Source: Asticcacaulis sp. (GTDB lineage: Bacteria > Pseudomonadota > Alphaproteobacteria > Caulobacterales > Caulobacteraceae). Taken from it: DNA of 10,000 nt. The position numbers were made by a program, and so were the translations under genes. Within the stretch, counting starts at the first letter, position 1. Every line of letters begins with the position of its first letter. The stretch spans positions 1 to 10,000 of the forward strand of contig NZ_JAIWNX010000170.1 in NCBI RefSeq assembly GCF_020217185.1, read 5' to 3'. The notes under the pieces were generated by a model, which saw nothing but the letters and a program-made list of their open reading frames with translations, had not been told where the DNA came from and did not search any database. Shown piece by piece: positions 1-7,891 of this stretch.

Positions 1-18
1 ATGGGGATAAGACCGTGA
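1..18 (+). CDS. Possible 3' tail of an upstream gene (partial)
   Basis: Frame 1 of the window is open from base 1 and ends at a TGA at 16-18. This stop overlaps the GTG start of the receptor gene (15-17) in a GTGA arrangement typical of translationally coupled genes. Only five codons are visible, so the product cannot be identified. From family knowledge, receptors with an STN domain usually lie just downstream of a FecR-type anti-sigma gene, so this may be the end of a FecR homologue. That identity is inference; the stop/start overlap is what the sequence shows. Confidence 0.3.
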   Translation: MGIRP

Positions 19-2939
19 CCTTCACTCGACTTCTTTGCCTGTCGGCCTCTCTGACAGCCCTCACCCTCGGCGGCTTCGCGCCGCACATCGCGCAGGCGCA
101 GACCGTAGCCTCGCGCACCATAGACATCGATATCAAGGCGGGCGCGCTCGATACCGCCCTGGTGCAGTTGTCGCGCGTAACCGGTGTGCAGATCGTCGCC
201 GATCCGACCCTGACCAGCGGCAAACGCACTGCCGCCCTTAGTGGCCGCCTCAGCCTTGATCAGGCCCTGACCCGTCTGCTGCGCGGTCAGTCTCTGGCCT
301 ATACGATGAAGGGTGAGGTCGTGGTGATCCGCGCCGGTCAGGTGCAGACCTCGGCCCCTGTCGCGCGCACGGCGGCGGCCAGTGCCCCGGCCGCCAGTGC
401 TGAAGCCCCCGTCCGGGACGAGCCCGTCGAAGAGGTCGTCGTCACCAGCTTCCGTAACTCGCTGTCGAAGGCGCTCAACGAAAAGCGCCGCGCCACCAAT
501 GTCGTTGACGTCATCAATGCCGAAGACATCGGCAAATTTCCCGCCAACAATATCGCCGAAGCGCTTCAGCGCGTACCGGGTATCTCCATCACGCGCGACC
601 GCGGCGAAGGCCTGTTCGTGCGCGTGCGCGGCCTTGGCCCCAATTTCCAGAACGTGACCATTGATGGCCGCAGCGCCGCCGTGAACGAAAACGTGCGCGA
701 TTCCGGCCAATCGGGCCGTCAGTTCCGCTTCGATACCCTGGCCACCGAAATGGTCTCCGGCGTTGAAGTCATCAAGTCGCCCCTGGCCGCTATGGACGAA
801 GGCGCCATTGGCGGGACGGTCAATCTGCGTACCTTCAAACCGCTCGACTTCAAACGCCCGACCTCGGCCATCAGCCTGACCTCGACCTATGTCGAACTGG
901 CCAAAAAGACCGACCCCAAAATGTCGGGCCTGTGGAGCTGGAATAATGAAGACCGCACGCTGGGCGTGCTCGTGTCGGCCAATTACGGCATCCGCAGCCT
1001 GCGCTCGGACCGCATCACGGGCGTGAGCTGGACGACGGGCAAGGTTGATGTCAATGGCGACGGTGTGACCGACACCACCTACGTGCCGAGCGCCGTGCGC
1101 CCGACGCTGGAAACCGAGCGCCGCGAACGCTGGGGCGTCACGGCCGCCGTGCAGTGGAAGCCGCGCGAAGGCACCGAAATCTCGCTGTCGCACCTCTATT
1201 CGCACCTCGACGACTTCTATGACGAGCTGACCTATTCGGCGGACTTCGTCCTCTCCAGCCTCGTTGCCAACACGGGTCAGGTCCGCGATGGCGCGCTGGT
1301 CGGCGGTCGCACCACCTCGACCAGCACCCAGATCGGGCGTGAAATCGACTATCTGGTTCACGACAACCAACTGACCGATCTGAGCATCAAGCAGAAGCTC
1401 GGGGCGTGGGATTTGAGCGGCAGCCTCTATGTGGCGCGCGCCTATTCCAATACCGACCAGCCGATCACCCGCACCCGCGTGCTGGGCGCGTCCGGCGGGC
1501 TCGACTTCTCCCTACCGCAGGTGGGTGACGGCGTGCCGACCCTGACCTTCCTGACGCGCAGCCTCAGCGACCCGATCCTGCCTTTCCGCCGTCTGGAATG
1601 GCGTGTCAACGACTCGCTGGATGAAGAAAACGCCGTGCAGTTTGACGCCAAACGTGAGTTGAGCTTCGGCCCCTTCAGCCAGATTTCGGCCGGCGTGAAG
1701 GTCCGCGACCGGTCGCGCCGCTATAACCGCCGCGACATCAACTTTACCCGCGATCTGAACGGCAAGACGATCGGCGGCAACAACACCCTGTTCGGCCGTG
1801 ACTATTACGACACCATTGCCGTCGATAACTTCCTGGGCGAAGTGGGCGCCACCCTGCCCAAGACGTGGCTGAGCCCGAACCGTGATAAGTTCATGGCCAT
1901 CCTCGATATGTCGGCCATCGCCAATACGGCGCCGGCGCGCGGCGACCTGCGCAACTCCTACTATGTGTCGGAAAAGATTTCGGCGGCCTACACAGCGGCG
2001 GATATCGACACGCAACTGTTCGGACGCACCCTGCGCGGCGAAGTGGGCGTGCGTTACGCCGAAACCGAGCAGGTGTCGCAAGGCCACGCCGATACGGGCA
2101 CGGCCGCCCTGCCGGTGCGTTTTGAAAAGACCTATCGTGACACCCTGCCAAGCCTCAACCTCGTCTATGAGGTGACGGATCGCGTGCAGGTCCACGCCGC
2201 TGCGGCCAAGGTCATCACCCGTCCGTCTCTGGCCGATCTGTCGCCGCGCCTGACGCTCAACTCATCGGGAACCGTGTTCACTGCCGTCGGTGGCAACCCA
2301 CTGCTCGATCCGTTCGAAGCCAATCAGTACGATCTGACGGCGGAGTGGTATTTCGCGCCGGGTTCGGCCCTGATCGGTGGCCTGTTCTATAAGGACATCA
2401 CCACCTTTGTGTATAACCAGAACACCACCATTACTATCGACGGTCAGAACTACACCCTGACCGCCCCGGTCAATGGCGGCAATGCCTGGGTGAAGGGCAT
2501 GGAACTGGCGTGGCAGCAGAACTTCCGTGACCTGCCCGCACCGTGGGACGGTCTGGGCGCTCTGGCCAGCTATACGCGTACCGATTCAGAGGCGGCCTAT
2601 TCGGCCACCCTCACCGACAAGATGCAGAACGTGGCCCAGAACAGCTACAACCTGACGGTCTATTACGAGAAGGACCGTCTGGGGGCGCGTCTGTCCTATG
2701 CCTGGGTGGATGATGTGCTGGCCTCGGTCGGCACCGGCGGTCTGGCCAGCCTGAATGACAAGGCCTATGGTTCGCTGGACGGCAATTTCAGCTACAAGAT
2801 CGACGATCAGTTCACGCTGGTCATCGAAGCGCAGAACCTGACCAACGAGGCCCAGTGGCAGTTCACGCAGAACGGCCAGTTCGGCGGCTACACCTTCAAT
2901 GGCCGCAGTGTCTCGGTGGGCGTGCGCGGTAAATTTTAA
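15..2939 (+). CDS. TonB-dependent receptor with N-terminal STN signalling domain
   Basis: Outer-membrane receptor that takes up a specific ligand using energy from TonB-ExbB-ExbD; 974 aa. Residues 1-28 form a signal peptide ending in an AQA cleavage site. Residues about 35-107 match the STN (secretin/TonB short N-terminal) domain, which lets FecA-like receptors signal to an anti-sigma factor. An Ala/Pro linker follows (about 108-135), then a TonB-box-like PVEEVVVTS (137-145), and the plug (about 150-275) with KRRATNVVDVINAEDIGKFP, VRGLGPNF, and DEGAIGGTVN. The rest is the beta-barrel, ending in the terminal Phe usual for outer-membrane proteins. The plug wording fits the Xanthomonas/Caulobacter-type receptor family, many members of which import carbohydrates or other large nutrients; the ligand here is unknown. 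The GTG start is chosen for the GTGA overlap with an upstream stop and a GGGG eight bases upstream. The frame is open to the window edge, so an earlier start is possible. Confidence 0.93.
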   Translation: MTFTRLLCLSASLTALTLGGFAPHIAQAQTVASRTIDIDIKAGALDTALVQLSRVTGVQIVADPTLTSGKRTAALSGRLSLDQALTRLLRGQSLAYTMKGEVVVIRAGQVQTSAPVARTAAASAPAASAEAPVRDEPVEEVVVTSFRNSLSKALNEKRRATNVVDVINAEDIGKFPANNIAEALQRVPGISITRDRGEGLFVRVRGLGPNFQNVTIDGRSAAVNENVRDSGQSGRQFRFDTLATEMVSGVEVIKSPLAAMDEGAIGGTVNLRTFKPLDFKRPTSAISLTSTYVELAKKTDPKMSGLWSWNNEDRTLGVLVSANYGIRSLRSDRITGVSWTTGKVDVNGDGVTDTTYVPSAVRPTLETERRERWGVTAAVQWKPREGTEISLSHLYSHLDDFYDELTYSADFVLSSLVANTGQVRDGALVGGRTTSTSTQIGREIDYLVHDNQLTDLSIKQKLGAWDLSGSLYVARAYSNTDQPITRTRVLGASGGLDFSLPQVGDGVPTLTFLTRSLSDPILPFRRLEWRVNDSLDEENAVQFDAKRELSFGPFSQISAGVKVRDRSRRYNRRDINFTRDLNGKTIGGNNTLFGRDYYDTIAVDNFLGEVGATLPKTWLSPNRDKFMAILDMSAIANTAPARGDLRNSYYVSEKISAAYTAADIDTQLFGRTLRGEVGVRYAETEQVSQGHADTGTAALPVRFEKTYRDTLPSLNLVYEVTDRVQVHAAAAKVITRPSLADLSPRLTLNSSGTVFTAVGGNPLLDPFEANQYDLTAEWYFAPGSALIGGLFYKDITTFVYNQNTTITIDGQNYTLTAPVNGGNAWVKGMELAWQQNFRDLPAPWDGLGALASYTRTDSEAAYSATLTDKMQNVAQNSYNLTVYYEKDRLGARLSYAWVDDVLASVGTGGLASLNDKAYGSLDGNFSYKIDDQFTLVIEAQNLTNEAQWQFTQNGQFGGYTFNGRSVSVGVRGKF

Positions 2940-2986
2940 CTGTACAATCCAGCGGGATCGCGTATCTGAACCCGCCCATTTTCGCC

Positions 2987-3021
2987 TCATGCCCAAAAGT
3001 GTATTCAACTTTTGGGCATGA
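2987..3021. repeat. Perfect 14-bp inverted repeat with 7-nt loop
   Basis: TCATGCCCAAAAGT (2987-3000) is followed by the loop GTATTCA and then its exact reverse complement ACTTTTGGGCATGA (3008-3021). It lies 47 bases after the receptor stop. No T-run follows on the plus strand, so it is not a classic terminator. It may be an mRNA 3'-end stabiliser, a dispersed intergenic palindrome, or a protein-binding site. The symmetry is directly visible; the role is not known. Confidence 0.75.
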
Positions 3022-3027
3022 AGCTCT

Positions 3028-3070
3028 GGCCCTGCCGGTCCCTCTCCAGAGCCGGCGGGGCTTCCTTTAT
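3028..3070 (+). terminator. Terminator-like stem-loop after the receptor gene
   Basis: The arm 3028-3038 (GGCCCTGCCGG) pairs with 3052-3062 (CCGGCGGGGCT) with two G-U pairs and a 13-nt loop. The pyrimidine- and T-rich stretch TCCTTTAT (3063-3070) follows. An alternative pairing uses AAGC at 3021-3024 with GCTT at 3060-3063. This resembles an intrinsic terminator for the receptor transcript, but the T-run is short and interrupted. It sits only 14 bases before the phosphatase ATG, so it could act as an attenuator if the two genes are co-transcribed. Confidence 0.45.
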
Positions 3071-3074
3071 CTAT

Positions 3075-3079
3075 GGAGG
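3075..3079 (+). promoter_or_regulatory. Ribosome binding site fixing the phosphatase start
   Basis: GGAGG lies four bases before the ATG at 3084. It decides against the in-frame TTG at 3012, which lies inside the palindrome arm and would place 24 extra residues ahead of a clear signal peptide. Confidence 0.75.
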
Positions 3080-3083
3080 CTCC

Positions 3084-4502
3084 ATGAAGTCCCTGTTCGT
3101 CTGCCTGTCCCTGTCCGTTCTCTGCGTCGCCCCGGCTATGGCCGAGGCCCCGGCCCCTTTGTCGCCTGAGCTGCGGGCCGCGCTGGCCCGCACGCCCAAT
3201 ACGAAAAAAGCGCGCAACATCATCCTGTTCATCGGCGACGGCATGGGCATCAGCTCGGTCACCGCCGGGCGTATTCTGGCCGGGCAGACGCGGGGCGCGG
3301 ACGGGGCCTCCTATCGCCTGACCTTTGAAGGCCTGCCCTATACGGGTCTGTCCAAGACCTATTCGGCGGACAAGTTTGTCACCGACTCTGCCAACGGCAT
3401 TTCGGCCATCACCACGGGCGTCAAGACGATCAATGCCGCCATCGGCGTCGATGCGACGGTCAAAAGCAATGACTGCGCCTCATCGCTGAAAGGCCGCATC
3501 CCGACCATCGCCGAAACCCTGAAAGCGCAGGGCAAGGCCACGGGTATCGTCACCACGGCGGGTCTCACCGACGCTACACCGGCCGGGGCCTATGGCCACG
3601 TGCCGACGCGCGGCTGGCGCTCGGATGCCGAACTGCCCACCGAGGCGAAACAGGCCGGCTGTATCGACCTCGCCCGCCAGATGATCGAAGCGCCGAAGGC
3701 CATGCGCCTTGATGTGGCACTCGGCGGTGACCGCGCGCGCTTTGTAACGTCCGCACAGGGCGGTAAGCGTCAGGATCGCGACCTCACGGCCGACTGGCGC
3801 AACCTGCCCGGTGCCGTGGTGGTCACCGACAAAGCGGGACTGGCCGCCGTCAATACGAAGACCACAAAGACCCTGCTCGGCCTGTTTGCTGATGGTGACC
3901 TGCCCTCGGTCGTCGATCACAAGGGTCAGGGCCCGACACCCACTCTGGAAGAGATGACACGCAAAGCCATCTCGGTCTTGTCGCACAACAAGGACGGCTT
4001 CTTCCTGCTGGTCGAATCCGCCTCCATCGACAAATGGCACCACGAAAACAACGCCTACCGCGCCCTGACCGACGTCGATGAGCTGGATAAGGCGGTGAAG
4101 GCGGCGCTGGAGATGACCGACGCCAGCGAGACGCTGATCATCATCACCGCCGACCACAGCCACGGCCTGACGCTGAGCGCCGGATCGACGCGCAATGAGC
4201 CGATCCTGGGGCTGGCGCGCAAGAACGGCGTCAATGAGCCGGACAAAAACGGCCAGCCGCGCCTGACGCTGAACTATGCGACCGGCCCCGGCGCGCGCCC
4301 CGCAGGCAGCCCGCCGCTGACGGAAGAGGAGGCGCTATCGCCCGACTTCCATCAACTGGCCCTGACGCCCATGTCGAGCGCCCAGCACGCGGGCGAAGAT
4401 GTGCCCGTCTATGCCTCTGGCCCGTTTGCGCACCTCCTGACAGGGACGGTGGAATCGACCTTCCTCTATCAGGTGATGCGCTACGCTGCGGGCAAGCCCT
4501 GA
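3084..4502 (+). CDS. Secreted alkaline phosphatase, PhoA type
   Basis: Metal-dependent phosphomonoesterase of the alkaline phosphatase superfamily that releases phosphate from organic esters outside the cytoplasm; 472 aa, near the usual family length. Residues 1-20 are a signal peptide ending AMA. The expected active-site set is complete: Asp52 in FIGDGMG; Asp101-Ser102 in TDSANG, with Ser102 as the nucleophile; Asp163-Ala-Thr165 in LTDATPAG; Glu311, Asp316, Lys317 and His320 in VESASIDKWHH; Asp357-His358 in TADHSHG; and His435 in SSAQHAGED. The Asp/Lys pair corresponding to E. coli Asp153/Lys328 is PhoA-like. The gene follows the TonB receptor on the same strand after a 144-base gap holding two hairpins, so joint function is likely and co-transcription uncertain. 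No convincing Pho box was seen. The gene converges on the next one, with 18 bases between their stops. Confidence 0.94.
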   Translation: MKSLFVCLSLSVLCVAPAMAEAPAPLSPELRAALARTPNTKKARNIILFIGDGMGISSVTAGRILAGQTRGADGASYRLTFEGLPYTGLSKTYSADKFVTDSANGISAITTGVKTINAAIGVDATVKSNDCASSLKGRIPTIAETLKAQGKATGIVTTAGLTDATPAGAYGHVPTRGWRSDAELPTEAKQAGCIDLARQMIEAPKAMRLDVALGGDRARFVTSAQGGKRQDRDLTADWRNLPGAVVVTDKAGLAAVNTKTTKTLLGLFADGDLPSVVDHKGQGPTPTLEEMTRKAISVLSHNKDGFFLLVESASIDKWHHENNAYRALTDVDELDKAVKAALEMTDASETLIIITADHSHGLTLSAGSTRNEPILGLARKNGVNEPDKNGQPRLTLNYATGPGARPAGSPPLTEEEALSPDFHQLALTPMSSAQHAGEDVPVYASGPFAHLLTGTVESTFLYQVMRYAAGKP

Positions 4503-4525
4503 GGCCGGGGCTCGGCAGCTTCAGG
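4498..4525. terminator. Weak stem-loop between convergent genes
   Basis: CCTGA (4498-4502) pairs with TCAGG (4521-4525), and an inner GCCG (4504-4507) pairs with CGGC (4513-4516) around GGGCT. It spans the 18-base gap between two convergent stop codons, where a bidirectional terminator would be expected. There is no T-run on either side and both arms overlap coding sequence, so support is weak. Confidence 0.2.
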
Positions 4526-4835
4526 CTGGACGATCCGGTTGCGCCGGGTGGGGGTCTGCGCCCTCAGCGTTCAGACTGCGTAGTAGCAGACCGCGAAACC
4601 CCTCCCGGAACTGCGCCAACGCGTGGCTGATGATGAGCAGTTCGGCTTCACTGGTCACCCCGTGCCGCTCCTTCATGACGCGGCACTGATCATAAACGCC
4701 TGACAGTTGCCGCGACATGTCGGAAACAAGCTGCTCCAGCGTGGCATGGGCCTCGGGCGGTAAGGACGGCACATCGTCGAGATAGACCACGCGCGACTGA
4801 GACTCGCCGTGCGGAGTCTTTGGGGTCTGTGTCAT
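4521..4835 (-). CDS. Uncharacterised 104-aa protein coupled to the chemoreceptor
   Basis: I do not recognise a family. The ATG (4833-4835) overlaps the TGA of the chemoreceptor gene in an ATGA junction, so it is probably translated by coupling and made with the receptor. No strong Shine-Dalgarno sequence precedes it, which fits coupling. The product is soluble, with no signal peptide or membrane segment. Residues 1-28 are polar and probably disordered, residues about 28-88 look helical ([15 protein letters not shown], then [19 protein letters not shown]), and the tail is Pro/Asp-rich. A small helical protein in this position could be a chemoreceptor accessory or adaptor, but that rests on context alone. 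Confidence 0.72.
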   Translation of the reverse strand: MTQTPKTPHGESQSRVVYLDDVPSLPPEAHATLEQLVSDMSRQLSGVYDQCRVMKERHGVTSEAELLIISHALAQFREGFRGLLLRSLNAEGADPHPAQPDRPA

Positions 4836-6532
4836 GACACACGCACCGTCGCCAGGAACTTGTCCATCTCGTGATGCAGGCGTTCGGCCTGAACGGCGAG
4901 TTCGGCAGAGGAGTTTTGCACCTGCACAGCGGCCTCCCCGGTCTGCTCAGCGGCCTGCGCCACGCCGGTGATGTTGGAGGTCACCTCCTGCGTACCGACC
5001 GAGGCCTGATTGACGGCCTGAATGATCTCCTGCGTTGCGGCATTTTGCTGCTCGACCGCCGAGGCGATGGCTGTGCTGGAGTGGTTCAGGCTCTGGATCG
5101 TACCCGCAATGTTGCGCATGGTCGTCGCAGCGCGCTCTGTCGCCTCCTGAATCTTGGCGACCTTTTCAGAGATGTCCGTCGTGGCTCTGGCGGTTTGCGA
5201 GGCCAGCGCCTTGACCTCAGCGGCGACAACCGCAAAGCCCTTACCGGCTTCACCCGCCCGCGCCGATTCGATGGTGGCGTTGAGAGCCAGCAGGTTGGTC
5301 TGGCTGGCCAGACCGGCGATCAGATCGACTACGCCGCCAATGGAGGTGGCGGTTTCGTTCAGTTCGCTGACCACGATCTGCGCTTCTTCGGCTTCACGCA
5401 CCGCCGTTGCCGCGACCGTCGCCGAGGTTTCGACCTGACGGCCGATTTCGCCGACAGAAGCGCCCAGCTCCTCCGTAGAGGCGGCGACCGACGTGACATT
5501 GGCCCCGGCCTCTTCGGCGGCAGCAGAGACGGCCACCGACTGCGCGGAAGCCTCCTGCGCCGTGGCACTCAACTGCGCGGCCGCCGCCTGCATTTCAGTG
5601 GCCGCACTGGAGACGAGGGTTACGATACCGCCCACCGACTTTTCGAAATCGTCAGCCAGGCCCAGCATGATTTTCTTGCGCTCCTGCTCGGCACGCAGCT
5701 TCTGCTGAGCAGCTTCGGCTTCCAGTTCACGGGCCCGCACCGCATTGTCGCGGAAGACAACCAGCCCCTTGGCAATATCGCCGCATTCATCGCCACGGTT
5801 GGCACCGCTGATGTCCGTTTCGAGCTGACCATTGGCCAGTTTGCGCAGCTCATCCACCGAACGGTTGAGTGGCACCGAAATACCGAAATGCGACATCAGA
5901 AGGCCGAGAGCCAGACCCGAAACCACACCCACAGCGGCCACACTCACCATGACCCAGGCCGCCTGACTGCCCTGCGCCTTGGCGGTTTCGGCGGTCTTTG
6001 AGCCCCGCGCATCAATGCGGTCCACATAGGCCTTGACGGCCGCTTGCAGCTTATCGGCCTGCTTGCGATTTTCAACGACCTGACTGTTGATGTTACGCTG
6101 CGCCTCAGTAAGCGACACCTGACTGCCCACGCTGCGCGCCAGCTCATAGGTTTTGTCTAAACCTTGCAAATATTCAGCATATTCCGCCTGTATCGTATCA
6201 AGCTGACGCTTTTCGTCGGCGTCTGCCGTTTCGTAGGCCTTTTTCAGACGCTCAGAAAATTGCTGGCGATTACTGTCTACGATCTCGCTGGACGCTCTTA
6301 TGTTTTGTGCCGAAGGATCAGCGGCGACGCGATACTCAGAGCGATTGAGAACTATGGTGTTCTGGTTCATGCGCGCGCCCAAGGTCGCTGCGGAATTAAC
6401 CTGATCAACCGTACCCAGATTTTCGTTCAGAAAATTGATTCTGGTTACGCCAAACGCTGAGATTACAACGGTTATCAATCCCATCATGATGATGAGAACC
6501 AGTAGTTTTGTACCGATACGCAAGTTTTGCAT
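4832..6532 (-). CDS. Methyl-accepting chemotaxis protein (4HB-HAMP-MCP signal)
   Basis: Transmembrane chemoreceptor that passes ligand binding to CheW/CheA; 566 aa. A short cytoplasmic start (MQNLRIGTK) precedes TM1 (about 9-28). A periplasmic helical region (about 30-189) looks like a four-helix-bundle ligand domain. TM2 (about 192-214) leads into a HAMP linker (about 211-265) with its conserved Pro in ISVPL and [10 protein letters not shown]. The coiled-coil signalling domain (about 295-560) has the hairpin tip [20 protein letters not shown] then [14 protein letters not shown] (404-437). There is no C-terminal CheR-binding pentapeptide; it ends ATVRVS. The start at 6532 places the N-terminus just before TM1 with a GGGGG upstream; the frame extends in-frame to 6598, but this would add a charged 22-residue leader. 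It is followed by a coupled small gene and preceded by a 320-bp regulatory gap and a co-directional regulator. The ligand is unknown. Confidence 0.95.
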   Translation of the reverse strand: MQNLRIGTKLLVLIIMMGLITVVISAFGVTRINFLNENLGTVDQVNSAATLGARMNQNTIVLNRSEYRVAADPSAQNIRASSEIVDSNRQQFSERLKKAYETADADEKRQLDTIQAEYAEYLQGLDKTYELARSVGSQVSLTEAQRNINSQVVENRKQADKLQAAVKAYVDRIDARGSKTAETAKAQGSQAAWVMVSVAAVGVVSGLALGLLMSHFGISVPLNRSVDELRKLANGQLETDISGANRGDECGDIAKGLVVFRDNAVRARELEAEAAQQKLRAEQERKKIMLGLADDFEKSVGGIVTLVSSAATEMQAAAAQLSATAQEASAQSVAVSAAAEEAGANVTSVAASTEELGASVGEIGRQVETSATVAATAVREAEEAQIVVSELNETATSIGGVVDLIAGLASQTNLLALNATIESARAGEAGKGFAVVAAEVKALASQTARATTDISEKVAKIQEATERAATTMRNIAGTIQSLNHSSTAIASAVEQQNAATQEIIQAVNQASVGTQEVTSNITGVAQAAEQTGEAAVQVQNSSAELAVQAERLHHEMDKFLATVRVS

Positions 6533-6562
6533 TTTGGCCCCCGATGACCGGTGAATACGAAT

Positions 6563-6578
6563 AACGCCCCAAGGCGTT
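6563..6578 (-). other. Small hairpin in the chemoreceptor leader
   Basis: AACGCC and GGCGTT form a perfect 6-bp stem around a 4-base loop, 30 bases upstream of the chemoreceptor ATG on the minus strand. It could affect translation initiation. The pairing is visible; the role is inferred. Confidence 0.3.
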
Positions 6579-6739
6579 CGTCTCGGCATCAGGACCACCC
6601 GCCCCTCCGCCGCTATGCGCTCTGTTGAAGACCCAGAAGACTTTCGGATCAGACGGACCGCACCGGTAAAAGGTTAAGTATGTCGGTAAACAAAAGCATG
6701 TGGCGCAATGCGACAGAAGGACACATTTGCGACATAAAT

Positions 6740-6756
6740 TGACAGCTTGGCTGTCA
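6740..6756. promoter_or_regulatory. 17-bp dyad, candidate operator
   Basis: TGACAGC, a TTG spacer and GCTGTCA form perfect 7-base arms. Another copy of the CTGTCA half lies 42 bases further on (6793-6798), about four helical turns away. The arrangement suits a dimeric helix-turn-helix regulator, possibly the neighbouring PAS-HTH protein. Confidence 0.4.
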
Positions 6757-6852
6757 TTTTGCGGCATCAGAGGGGCGCGTTTGCAACCAGAACTGTCAAA
6801 ATGCATTTAGTGAACGCGGGCACCTCTAAGGTATAAATTAACCACACCCTGT

Positions 6853-7869
6853 TCATCCCACGCACAGCGATATACCACCACAAGCCTCCCGCCGATAGGT
6901 GAGGTTTGCTGCTTCCATCGCCTCGACTATGGCCAGAAGGCTGGACGATCGGAAAGTTTCTGTCAGAGGGCCTGAACTGGTGAGGATGCGATTGACAGTG
7001 GAGGTCGAAAGCCGGGCGCGAGTTGCCAGTTCAGCATAATTCCAGCCCAGCGCCGCACACCCCGCCCTCAGCAGGGGCGCACTCAACTGGCTGATCAGCG
7101 CGCCGTCGGTTCGGCCGCTGAGATTAGGCATAATCGTTACCGGCGCATAACTGATGTAACCGCACCACCCCGAGATCGTCTCCTTTTCGTAATAGGGCGC
7201 GCCCCTGAGGTGATATGATCGCGTCTCGCCATCCGAACCCATGACGTAGACGGGGACGTCAAAAGGTCTGGCCTGTTGTCCGATATCCAGCAGTTTTGCC
7301 GATAGGGCATCACGATGTTCCGGGGGCACGATCTCCATGTATCGGCGGCCCAGTAGCGAGCGGTCAAAGACCAGTTCATCACGCCCGGTATAGTCGATCA
7401 GGTTATACTCGCAGTCTGCCCACCACAGACCCTTCATCTTCCAACTGCGCATCGCCTGTTCGCGCTGCTTGTCGAATTGCTCAAGTCTCTGAATATTATA
7501 AATTTCCGACGAAACTTCTTTCAGAAGCAGCAGGTTAAGCCCGTCAAAGTCCGGCCCTTCAACATGACGGAATTCGATCTGCACATGGCGCTCCGTGCGC
7601 CCGGCCGCCTGCAAACGGACGGTTCGCCGACATGGCAGGGTGCGCTTGGTCAAAAACGACAGGTCGAGAAGCAATTCCGGCCGGTCATCCGGGTGCACGG
7701 ACGCCAGAAAGCGGGGGCGTAAGGGACCATTACCTGAGTCATAACCGATAAAATAATCAAGTGATCGCGAGCCTGTCCACTCACCGCCATCAAACGGAAA
7801 CGCAATCCACGCAATACTGTACTTTTCCTCGATCAAAGACAGTATGTGGCTTGATGACAGAACGGCCAT
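6853..7869 (-). CDS. PAS-PAS sensory regulator with C-terminal XRE-like HTH
   Basis: Predicted cytoplasmic one-component regulator; 338 aa. The first PAS-like domain spans about 17-120 (VHPDDRPEL at 59-67). A short charged helix (about 121-145) joins it to a second PAS-like domain (about 146-245; GRRYMEIVPPEHRDAL). The C-terminal region (about 258-325) reads as a Cro/XRE-type helix-turn-helix: ALGWNYAELATRARLSTSTV then NRIL, followed by an AIVEAMEAANL helix typical of this fold. No histidine-kinase, GGDEF or EAL motifs and no membrane segments are present. The ATG at 7869 is preferred over an in-frame TTG at 7884; neither has a strong Shine-Dalgarno. A dyad lies 23 bases upstream of the ATG. 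It is co-directional with and upstream of the chemoreceptor gene, which it may regulate. The signal and any PAS cofactor cannot be read from the sequence; the PAS calls rest on motif and pattern only. Confidence 0.82.
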   Translation of the reverse strand: MAVLSSSHILSLIEEKYSIAWIAFPFDGGEWTGSRSLDYFIGYDSGNGPLRPRFLASVHPDDRPELLLDLSFLTKRTLPCRRTVRLQAAGRTERHVQIEFRHVEGPDFDGLNLLLLKEVSSEIYNIQRLEQFDKQREQAMRSWKMKGLWWADCEYNLIDYTGRDELVFDRSLLGRRYMEIVPPEHRDALSAKLLDIGQQARPFDVPVYVMGSDGETRSYHLRGAPYYEKETISGWCGYISYAPVTIMPNLSGRTDGALISQLSAPLLRAGCAALGWNYAELATRARLSTSTVNRILTSSGPLTETFRSSSLLAIVEAMEAANLTYRREACGGISLCVG

Positions 7870-7891
7870 TTGGCGGCAACCCAACTTGCTC

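Larger units (their letters stand above)
6533..6852 (-). promoter_or_regulatory. Repeat-rich upstream region of the chemoreceptor gene
   Basis: This 320-base gap holds no convincing gene. It is more AT-rich than the flanking genes from about 6660 to 6840. It contains, in plus-strand coordinates: two direct copies of CGGTAAA (6664-6670, 6684-6690; period 20), two of TGCGACA (6709-6715, 6728-6734; period 19), a 17-bp dyad TGACAGC-TTG-GCTGTCA (6740-6756), a further ACTGTCA half-site (6792-6798), and a 10-bp palindrome AAATGCATTT (6799-6808). Helical-turn spacing suggests protein binding. I could not assign a clear -35/-10 pair: the TTGACA-like hexamers at 6739-6744 (plus) and 6799-6794 (minus) lack good -10 partners. 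An ORF crossing the region (minus strand, 6405-6806) overlaps the receptor in another frame and looks spurious. Confidence 0.55.

Noticed and set aside
1512..2195. A 227-codon minus-strand frame inside the receptor gene, and a similar 227-codon one inside the phosphatase (3480-4163)
   Set aside because: Both are antisense to strongly supported genes and show low-complexity Arg/Gly/Val/His content with no domain pattern.
2940..2986. CTGTACA after the receptor stop considered as a Pho box for the phosphatase
   Set aside because: There is no second CTGTCA-type half at the expected spacing, so the match is too weak to claim phosphate control.
4871..6001. A 376-codon open frame on the plus strand opposite the chemoreceptor gene
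   Set aside because: Composition is Gly/Arg/Leu-rich without recognisable motifs and it lies fully antisense to a clear MCP. It is the usual shadow frame of GC-rich coding sequence.
6405..6806. Minus-strand 133-codon frame spanning the chemoreceptor upstream region
   Set aside because: Its end overlaps the chemoreceptor N-terminus in another frame and its translation has no coherent motif. The region is better explained as regulatory DNA.
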